From Streptomyces cyaneofuscatus (GTDB lineage Bacteria; Actinomycetota; Actinomycetes; Streptomycetales; Streptomycetaceae), in assembly GCF_000718135.1 (NCBI RefSeq), contig NZ_JOEM01000007.1, positions 248,001-312,000 of the forward strand: a DNA stretch of 64,000 nucleotides, read 5' to 3'. The notes below the pieces were generated by a model. It had not been told where the DNA came from. It saw only the letters and a program-made list of their open reading frames with translations, and did no database searches. Of the stretch, positions 58,890 through 64,000 are shown one piece after another; the first letter of the stretch is position 1; each line of letters starts with the position of its first letter. Both the position numbers and the translations under genes were made by a program.

Positions 58890-59060
58890 ATGGCAGTTCC
58901 GAAGCGCAAGATGTCCCGCAGCAACACCCGCCACCGCCGCGCCCAGTGGAAGGCCACGACACCCCAGCTCGTGCCGGTGACGATCGAGGGCACCGTCCAC
59001 CAGGTGCCGCAGCGGCTGGTGAAGGCGTACGAGCGCGGCCTGATCCGGCCGGAGGACTGA
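58890..59060 (+). CDS. rpmF: Zinc-independent ribosomal protein bL32
   Basis: The protein has 56 aa from ATG 58890 (GGAGAG upstream). '[20 protein letters not shown]' is the conserved bL32 N-terminus. The C-terminal half has no Cys, so the zinc-binding cysteines of the C+ form are missing and the tail ([21 protein letters not shown]) is replaced. This is a C-minus paralogue that would replace the zinc-containing bL32 during zinc starvation. It is monocistronic under its own Zur-like promoter. Confidence 0.9.
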   Translation: MAVPKRKMSRSNTRHRRAQWKATTPQLVPVTIEGTVHQVPQRLVKAYERGLIRPED

Positions 59061-59076
59061 GCCCGCACGGCACGGA

Positions 59077-59126
59077 GAGGGGCGGGTGGTGGCGCGGCAC
59101 GATCGCCGCGTCACCACCCGCCCCTC
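59077..59126. terminator. Convergent terminator between bL32 and uS14
   Basis: A perfect 15-bp inverted repeat (GAGGGGCGGGTGGTG at 59077-59091, complement at 59112-59126) encloses a second small hairpin, between the two convergent ribosomal protein genes. Confidence 0.85.
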
Positions 59127-59144
59127 GTCGCGCTCAGACCGGCG

Positions 59145-59450
59145 TCACCAGGAGGACTTGGTCACCCCGGGCAGGAATCCGGCGTGCGCCTGTTCGCGCA
59201 TCCGGACCCGGGAGAGGCCGAAGGTGCGCAGATACCCCCGGGGCCGACCGTCGACACTGTCCCGGTTGCGCACCCGCGTGGCGCTGGCGTCACGTGGCTG
59301 ACGCCGCAACTCCGCGAGGGCGGCGGCACGTTCGGCCGCCGGGGTGCCGGGGCGGCGGACGATCTCCTTCAGTTCGGCCCGGCGGGCCGCGTACCGCTCG
59401 ACGATCACCTTGCGCTTCTCGTTCTGCGCGACCTTGCTCTTCTTCGCCAT
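59145..59450 (-). CDS. rpsN: Zinc-independent ribosomal protein uS14
   Basis: The protein has 101 aa. '[20 protein letters not shown]' and '[20 protein letters not shown]' are typical of long, Cys-free uS14. The zinc-binding CxxC pairs of the short form are absent. ATG 59450 overlaps the bL28 stop by one base (TGATG). It substitutes for zinc-containing uS14 when zinc is scarce. It is the second gene of the bL28-uS14 operon. Confidence 0.9.
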   Translation of the reverse strand: MAKKSKVAQNEKRKVIVERYAARRAELKEIVRRPGTPAAERAAALAELRRQPRDASATRVRNRDSVDGRPRGYLRTFGLSRVRMREQAHAGFLPGVTKSSW

Positions 59451-59686
59451 CAGACCTTCCCTCCTCGCGCGCGGATGCGTGCGACCGCCGCCTCGATGCC
59501 GATCACGTCGATCGTCTTGATCGCCCGGGCACTGAGGGTCAGCCGCACATGGCGCCCCTCACTGGGCAGCCAGTACCGCTTGCGCTGGACATTCGGGTCG
59601 AACCGGCGTGACGTACGGCGGTGCGAGTGGGAAATGGCGTTGCCGAATCCCGGCTTGGAGCCGGCCAGTTGACAGTGGGTGGACAC
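59450..59686 (-). CDS. rpmB: Zinc-independent ribosomal protein bL28
   Basis: The protein has 78 aa from GTG 59686. '[24 protein letters not shown]' is the conserved bL28 start and '[22 protein letters not shown]' follows. Only one Cys remains, so no zinc site can form. It is transcribed divergently from bL33 from a shared Zur-like region and is cotranscribed with uS14. Confidence 0.9.
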   Translation of the reverse strand: MSTHCQLAGSKPGFGNAISHSHRRTSRRFDPNVQRKRYWLPSEGRHVRLTLSARAIKTIDVIGIEAAVARIRARGGKV

Positions 59687-59714
59687 GGACGTTACCTGCC
59701 TCTCATCGATGCAT

Positions 59715-59748
59715 CCATTATTGAAAATGGAAACCATTGCCATATAGT
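59715..59748. promoter_or_regulatory. Bidirectional Zur-box promoter between bL28 and bL33
   Basis: Plus strand: TTGAAA (59721-59726), 16-bp spacer, TATAGT (59743-59748). Minus strand: ATGGCA (59738-59743), 17-bp spacer, TAATGG (59715-59720). TGGAAACCATTGCCA (59728-59742), a palindrome TGG-x-AA-N5-TT-x-CCA, lies in both spacers and fits a Zur box. The bL33 start codon follows the plus -10 by only 7 bases. Confidence 0.7.
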
Positions 59749-59755
59749 AGCGCCC

Positions 59756-59920
59756 ATGGCTCGCAACGAAGTACGCCCGGTCATCAAGCTCCGCTCCACC
59801 GCGAGGACCGGCTACACCTACGTCACCCGCAAGAACCGCCGGAACGACCCCGACCGCATGGTGCTGCGCAAGTACGACCCGGTCGCCCGCCGCCATGTCG
59901 ACTTCCGCGAGGAGCGCTGA
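59756..59920 (+). CDS. rpmG: Zinc-independent ribosomal protein bL33
   Basis: The protein has 54 aa. '[25 protein letters not shown]' is the bL33 core. All four zinc-binding Cys of the C+ form are absent. No Shine-Dalgarno is seen; the -10 box TATAGT ends at 59748, so the transcript should start at or next to the ATG and be leaderless. It is the first gene of the bL33-bL31-CobW-bS18 unit. Confidence 0.9.
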   Translation: MARNEVRPVIKLRSTARTGYTYVTRKNRRNDPDRMVLRKYDPVARRHVDFREER

Positions 59921-59990
59921 GGGTCTCCCCCTCCAGCCCTCTCCCTCTCCGGCCCGACCCGCAGCAACCGCCGACCGCTAGGACCCCCTC

Positions 59991-60245
59991 ATGAAGCCCG
60001 GAATCCACCCCGCCTACGGCCCCGTCGTCTTCCGCGACAAGGCCGCCGACTTCGCTTTCCTCACCCGCTCCACGCTGACCAGCGAGAAGACCGTCGAGTG
60101 GGAGGACGGCCGCACCTACCCGGTCGTCGATGTGGAGATCTCCTCCGCGAGCCACCCCTTCTACACCGGCACCGCCCGCGTCCTGGACACCGCGGGCCGC
60201 GTCGAGCGCTTCGAGCGCCGGTACGGGCGCGGTGAGGCCCGGTGA
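59991..60245 (+). CDS. rpmE2: Ribosomal protein bL31 type B (zinc-independent)
   Basis: The protein has 84 aa from ATG 59991 (AGGA eight bases upstream). '[20 protein letters not shown]' and '[24 protein letters not shown]' identify type B bL31, which lacks the CxxC zinc site. It replaces bL31 type A under zinc limitation and releases zinc bound there. It overlaps the CobW-like start (GTGA). Confidence 0.92.
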   Translation: MKPGIHPAYGPVVFRDKAADFAFLTRSTLTSEKTVEWEDGRTYPVVDVEISSASHPFYTGTARVLDTAGRVERFERRYGRGEAR

Positions 60246-61399
60246 CGGAGGAACAGCGGCGCAAACTGCCCGTCGTCATCGTCTGCGGGCTGCACGCGGA
60301 GGTGCGGCACGAGGTGGTGGAGGCGCTGCTCTCCCGGGTTCCGCACAGCGTCGCGCTCCACCACGACCTGTCCACGGCGACCGACGGAACCGTACGCCGC
60401 ACCCTGCGGGACGCCACCGGGGAGCTGTCCGCCGGCGAGACACCCCTGGTCAACGACTGCGCGTGCTGCGCGCTGCGGGAGGACCTGGTCCCCGAGCTGC
60501 AACGGCTGGCGGACAGCGGGCTGACCCGGCTGGCCGTCCTGGAGCTCTGGGACTCCGTGGAGCCGAAGTCGATGGCCGAGGTCATCGCGGTCCACGGGGC
60601 GAGCAGCTTCGAGGTCACCAATGTGATCACCGCGGTCGATCCCACCCTCGTCCTGCCGTGCCTCACCAACGGCGACGACCTGGCGGAGGCAGGTCTCGCG
60701 GCGGCCCCCGCCGACCAGCGGACCATCGGGGACACCTGGGCCCGGCAGGTGGAGTACGCTCCCGTCCTCGCCGTGGCCGACAGCCCGGCGGCCGACGACG
60801 AGGACCGTGCGCTGATCCGTCAGATGAATCCGATGGCACGTCAGGTCGCCTCGGATGCGGTCGAGTTGGCGCGGCTCGCGGACGCCGGGTTCGATGTGGA
60901 GGCGGCTGCCGCGGGTCAGCATCCTGCCTGTGCGCTGCTGCCGCAGGAGGCGGAGGAGGCCGGGGTGTCCACGCTCGTCTGGCGGCGCCACCGCCCCTTC
61001 CACCCGGAGCGCCTCTACCACGCGCTGGAGGACCTGTGCTGTGCGGCGGCCCGCAGCCGGGGCCGGTTCTGGCTCGCGGACCGGCCCGACACCCTGCTCT
61101 CCTGGGACGCTGCGGGCGGCGCCCTCTGCGTGGAGAACACCGGCCCCTATCTCGCCTCCCTCCCGGACGCGGCCTGGGCCCTGGTGCCTCCCTACCGGCA
61201 GGCCGCGGCCGCGCTGGACTGGCACCCCGAGCACGGTGACCGCTGCCAGCACCTGGTCTTCGTCTCCCCGGGCCTCGACCGCGACGGGCTGACCGGGCTG
61301 CTGGAGTCGTGCCTGCTCAGCGACGAGGAGTACCGGGCGGGCCCGGAGGCATGGAAGAGCCTGCCCGCCGCGTTCGACGCGCTCCTCGACCCGGTGTGA
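60242..61399 (+). CDS. CobW-family protein without a P-loop (Mrf-like)
   Basis: The protein has 385 aa from GTG 60242. The CobW CxCC motif is present (CACC at residues 73-76, in '[14 protein letters not shown]'), with '[12 protein letters not shown]' and a C-terminal CobW-C-like region ('[21 protein letters not shown]'). The GxxGxGK Walker A expected near residues 12-22 is missing. Homologues in Zur-controlled C-minus ribosomal operons of mycobacteria (Mrf) recruit a hibernation factor to ribosomes. It may therefore be a ribosome-remodelling or zinc-sensing factor rather than a GTPase. Confidence 0.8.
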   Translation: MTEEQRRKLPVVIVCGLHAEVRHEVVEALLSRVPHSVALHHDLSTATDGTVRRTLRDATGELSAGETPLVNDCACCALREDLVPELQRLADSGLTRLAVLELWDSVEPKSMAEVIAVHGASSFEVTNVITAVDPTLVLPCLTNGDDLAEAGLAAAPADQRTIGDTWARQVEYAPVLAVADSPAADDEDRALIRQMNPMARQVASDAVELARLADAGFDVEAAAAGQHPACALLPQEAEEAGVSTLVWRRHRPFHPERLYHALEDLCCAAARSRGRFWLADRPDTLLSWDAAGGALCVENTGPYLASLPDAAWALVPPYRQAAAALDWHPEHGDRCQHLVFVSPGLDRDGLTGLLESCLLSDEEYRAGPEAWKSLPAAFDALLDPV

Positions 61400-61447
61400 A
61401 CCGGCGAGCCACCCCCGTACCCCCGACCACCCGCACAAGGAACCCCC

Positions 61448-61690
61448 ATGGCACGCAAGCAGGACCCCCGTCAGCCCGTCAAGGCCCGCCCCAACCCGCT
61501 GGACGTGGCTGGGATCACGTACATCGACTACAAGGACACCGATCTGCTGCGGAAGTTCATCTCCGACCGCGGCAAGATCCGCAGCCGCAGGGTGAGCCGG
61601 GTGAGCGCCCAGCAGCAGCGGCAGCTCGCCGCGGCCATCAAGAACGCCCGTGAGATGGCGCTGCTGCCGTACTCCGGCTCGGGCAAGTAG
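61448..61690 (+). CDS. rpsR: Zinc-independent ribosomal protein bS18
   Basis: The protein has 80 aa from ATG 61448 (AAGGAA upstream). '[22 protein letters not shown]' and '[29 protein letters not shown]' are canonical bS18. There is no Cys. It is the last gene of the zinc-starvation ribosomal operon, 48 bp after the CobW-like gene. Confidence 0.92.
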   Translation: MARKQDPRQPVKARPNPLDVAGITYIDYKDTDLLRKFISDRGKIRSRRVSRVSAQQQRQLAAAIKNAREMALLPYSGSGK

Positions 61691-61697
61691 CCCGCGT

Positions 61698-61715
61698 CCG
61701 CCCCTGTCAGGGCGG
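61698..61715. terminator. Short hairpin after bS18
   Basis: CCGCCC (61698-61703) pairs with GGGCGG (61710-61715) just downstream of the bS18 stop, followed by a G-rich run. Probable terminator, modest strength. Confidence 0.5.
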
Positions 61716-61762
61716 GGGCCGCTCGGGATGCAGCACCGTGGCAGGCCGAGCACCATGAACGT

Positions 61763-63400
61763 ATGGGCACAGACACCTCCAAGGGGGACGGCCCGGAACC
61801 GGCGTCGTCAGGCCCGGCGGCCTCAGGCCGCCGGGTCGGATCCCCGAATCAGAGCCTCGCTCTCGCGGCCATGCTGTTCGCCGTGTCGATGACCTTCATC
61901 GACCAGACGATCGTCGCCATCGCCGCACCGGACATCATCCACGAACTGGGCCTCACCTCCACGCAGATGCAGTGGGTCGTCAACGCCTACCTGCTCACCC
62001 TGGCCGCGTTCTTCGCGCTGGGCGGGCGGCTGTCCGACATCTACGGGCACCGCCGCGTGATGCTGATCGGCACCCTCGTGTTCGTCATCTCCTCCGCGAT
62101 GTGCGGTGCCGTGCCGGCCGGGGACTTCGCGCAGGCCTGGCTGATCGGCTTCCGTGCCGTGCAGGGCATCGGCGCGGCCCTGATGTTCCCGGCCGCGCTG
62201 GCCGTGGTCATCGCGGTGTTCCCGGTGGGGCGGCGAGGGCGGGCGCTGGCGCTGTTCTTCGGGCTCTCCGGGGCTCTCACCGCGGTGGGGCCGCTGCTCG
62301 GCGGCTGGCTGACCTCGTGGACGTGGCGTGCGATCTTCTGGGTCAACGTCCCCGTCGCCGTCATCGCCATCGTGCTGACGCTGCTGGCACGCATCCCGGA
62401 CCGGTCGCGGCGCGAGCCGCTGGATCTGCCCGGCGCCGTGCTGGTCGCGGTCGGGATGGGGCTGGCGGTGCTGGGGCTGCAACAGGCGTCCACCTGGGGC
62501 TGGAGCTCCGTCATCACCTGGGCGTGCATCGTGGTCGGGCTGCTGGTCCTGGCGTTCTTCTGCTGGTTCGAACTGCGGGCGCGGTTCCCGCTCATCAAGC
62601 TCCAGGTGTTCCGGGACCGGGCGTTCCAGATCGACAACGCGGTGCTGTTCTTCTCGATGATGGCGTTCGTCCCGGTCTTCTTCTTCGCCTCCGTGTACGC
62701 GCAGGTCTCGCTGAGCGCCTCGCCGAACCAGGCCGCGCTCTACCTCCTGTACTTCTTCATCGGCTTCGGCATCGCCTCCCAGTGGGGCGGTCGCATCCTG
62801 GACAAGCGCGGCGCCCGTCCGGCGCTGAAGCTGGGCACCGCGCTCGGTGCGGTCGGATTCTTCCTGTGGGCCCAGAAGTTGACCACGCTCTCCATGCACG
62901 ACCAGTGGCTGTACGCGGCCATGGCCGGCGCCGGGATCGGGCTGCTGCTGGCGCCGGCCTCGACCGACGCCGTGAATCGGGCGATCGGCGCTTCGTACGG
63001 GGAGGTCACCGGGATCACCCAGACCGTGCGGAACTTCGCGGCCAGCATCGGACTCGCCGTGTTCGGCACGGTGTTGACGCACCGTACGGTCACCAACGTG
63101 GAGGGCACGCTGGTCGGCAAGGGTGTGCCGGAGGGTGCGGCGGGCGATGCCGCGGAGTCGGTCGCGCAGGCGGTGACCGGTCAGGCCGATACCCGCGGTC
63201 CCTCTGGGAGCGGCCCCGTGGCCGATGCGGTGAAGGACTCGATGCAGGCGATCCGGATGGACTTCGCCCAGGCCAACCAGTGGGTGTTCTACGGGATGGC
63301 GATCGTCCTGGCCATCGCGTTCCTGTTCGCGCTGCGTCACCCGGGGACCCGGGTGACGCAGGATTCCCCCAAGGATGCCGAACCGGCTCAGAACGAGTAG
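61763..63400 (+). CDS. MFS transporter, DHA2 (14-helix) drug exporter
   Basis: The protein has 545 aa with about 14 hydrophobic segments. Motif A 'LGGRLSDIYGHRRVM' and motif C 'SGALTAVGPLLGGWLT' are those of DHA2 proton antiporters. A hydrophilic N-terminal region of about 30 residues precedes helix 1. It exports drugs or metabolites. It lies after the zinc operon but has no visible Zur box. Its end overlaps the convergent inhibitor gene by 13 bp. Confidence 0.85.
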   Translation: MGTDTSKGDGPEPASSGPAASGRRVGSPNQSLALAAMLFAVSMTFIDQTIVAIAAPDIIHELGLTSTQMQWVVNAYLLTLAAFFALGGRLSDIYGHRRVMLIGTLVFVISSAMCGAVPAGDFAQAWLIGFRAVQGIGAALMFPAALAVVIAVFPVGRRGRALALFFGLSGALTAVGPLLGGWLTSWTWRAIFWVNVPVAVIAIVLTLLARIPDRSRREPLDLPGAVLVAVGMGLAVLGLQQASTWGWSSVITWACIVVGLLVLAFFCWFELRARFPLIKLQVFRDRAFQIDNAVLFFSMMAFVPVFFFASVYAQVSLSASPNQAALYLLYFFIGFGIASQWGGRILDKRGARPALKLGTALGAVGFFLWAQKLTTLSMHDQWLYAAMAGAGIGLLLAPASTDAVNRAIGASYGEVTGITQTVRNFAASIGLAVFGTVLTHRTVTNVEGTLVGKGVPEGAAGDAAESVAQAVTGQADTRGPSGSGPVADAVKDSMQAIRMDFAQANQWVFYGMAIVLAIAFLFALRHPGTRVTQDSPKDAEPAQNE

Positions 63401-63831
63401 ACGGCGCTGTCGTTCATGCTGCCGGCCAGCTCGCAGGCGTTGCCGTACGTGGTCGAGAACGTGACGCGCTTGCCGTGCCAGACGCCGTGGGCGGTGATCA
63501 CGACCGGGTCGTACTGCCGGGTACACATGCGGTCGGGCGAGGTCCGGGCCAGCGCGGTGAACTGGCCGCCGACCGAATCGAGTTCGGCGCAGGCTGCCTC
63601 CGGGGCCGGGTGGGTGCCCCCGGCGTTCGGGGCGCAGGTGAGCGTGACCGCCCGCTTGACCGTCGCGGTGAGCGGGTCCTCGCCCTGGGCCACGGTGAGG
63701 ACGAGGGCGGAGGGCGCGTAGAGGCTCTGCCCCTTCGCCGGCGCCGCGTGGGCGGAGGTGGCGGCGAGGCCGCCGAGGACCAGGGCGCTCGCGGCGATGG
63801 TCGCGAAGATTGCGTGACGGTTGTGTCGCAT
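63388..63831 (-). CDS. Streptomyces subtilisin inhibitor (SSI) family protein
   Basis: The protein has 147 aa from ATG 63831 (GAGGAG nine bases upstream). A Sec signal peptide (about 1-30, cleavage near AHAA/PAK) is followed by the SSI fold with four Cys (66, 81, 103, 133), two disulphides. The reactive loop reads CTRQYDP, where SSI has CPMVYDP, so P1 is Arg105, predicting trypsin-like rather than subtilisin-like target preference. It protects secreted proteins and regulates mycelial proteases. The upstream 169 bp hold its promoter. Confidence 0.9.
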   Translation of the reverse strand: MRHNRHAIFATIAASALVLGGLAATSAHAAPAKGQSLYAPSALVLTVAQGEDPLTATVKRAVTLTCAPNAGGTHPAPEAACAELDSVGGQFTALARTSPDRMCTRQYDPVVITAHGVWHGKRVTFSTTYGNACELAGSMNDSAVYSF

Positions 63832-64000
63832 GAGTGAAAACTCCTCGGTCGGGTGCTGATTGCGGTCAGGAGTCTTACGCATGCGGACAGTAGGCGCACA
63901 TCGACAGCCCGCTTCCAGCCGCAGACGTTCGTTCGAACCGACCGGATGGTCGTTCGGGCAGCTCACACGGGTCGCGGAGGTCGTCCAGCATATGGACAGC

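Noticed and set aside
58890..61690. A main ribosomal protein operon
   Set aside because: All six proteins are Cys-poor paralogues of zinc-binding proteins, mixed with a CobW-like gene and Zur-like boxes. The housekeeping operons have different content.

Overview
The window is about 73% GC, almost fully coding, with GTG starts, dense ATGA/GTGA overlaps and typical gene families (chaplin, MelC tyrosinase, subtilisin inhibitor, DHA2 exporter). All of this points to a Streptomyces chromosome. No rRNA, tRNA, insertion sequence or CRISPR array was seen.

Layout. 0-5.3 kb: a 5'-truncated helix-hairpin-helix nuclease-like gene, a CsbD-like small protein, a secreted beta-propeller, a Cys-rich protein, a small membrane protein and a Tat-type PLC/GDPD-like phosphodiesterase. 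5.5-10.6 kb: a five-gene nickel/peptide-type ABC importer (nikABCDE-like) with a Nur-type nickel box. 10.7-16.4 kb: a coupled pair of acyl-CoA dehydrogenases with a quinone oxidoreductase, an XRE/cupin regulator, a PIG-L deacetylase and a rhodanese. 16.4-23.1 kb: a peptidase, and an osmoprotectant ABC system split over two strands around a nitroreductase-hemerythrin fusion. 23.3-26.8 kb: a VOC protein, a TPR protein coupled to a polyprenyl synthase, and an isochorismatase-type hydrolase. 27.1-36.7 kb: an eight-gene, nearly gap-free exopolysaccharide operon. 36.8-41.4 kb: a short chaplin with a BldN-like promoter, melC2-melC1, a P450 and a secreted GH26-like hydrolase. 41.7-44.2 kb: a multidomain PAS/GAF/PP2C/HATPase phosphatase.

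The most interesting region is 44.1-61.7 kb, which reads as a zinc-starvation island. It contains a YcaO-type RiPP cluster: a 44-aa Cys-free precursor, an E1-like leader-binding protein, an S15 hydrolase, a YcaO, a SagB-type dehydrogenase and two ABC half-exporters. Next to it lies a complete siderophore-type metal importer (SBP, two FecCD permeases, ATPase). Beyond that are a beta-propeller gene and zinc-independent (Cys-free) ribosomal protein paralogues bL32, uS14, bL28, bL33, bL31 and bS18, with a CobW/Mrf-like protein. Four Zur-like palindromes sit in the 16-17 bp promoter spacers upstream of the importer and propeller, of the RiPP precursor, of bL32, and between bL28 and bL33. The RiPP operon therefore appears to be zinc-repressed, and the working hypothesis is a ribosomally made zinc-binding peptide exported by the ABC pair and recovered by the FecCD-type importer. 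The window ends with a DHA2 exporter and a subtilisin-inhibitor gene.

Assignments rest on reading motifs by eye. No database search was possible, and regulatory consensus sequences (Zur, Nur, BldN) are recalled from the literature.
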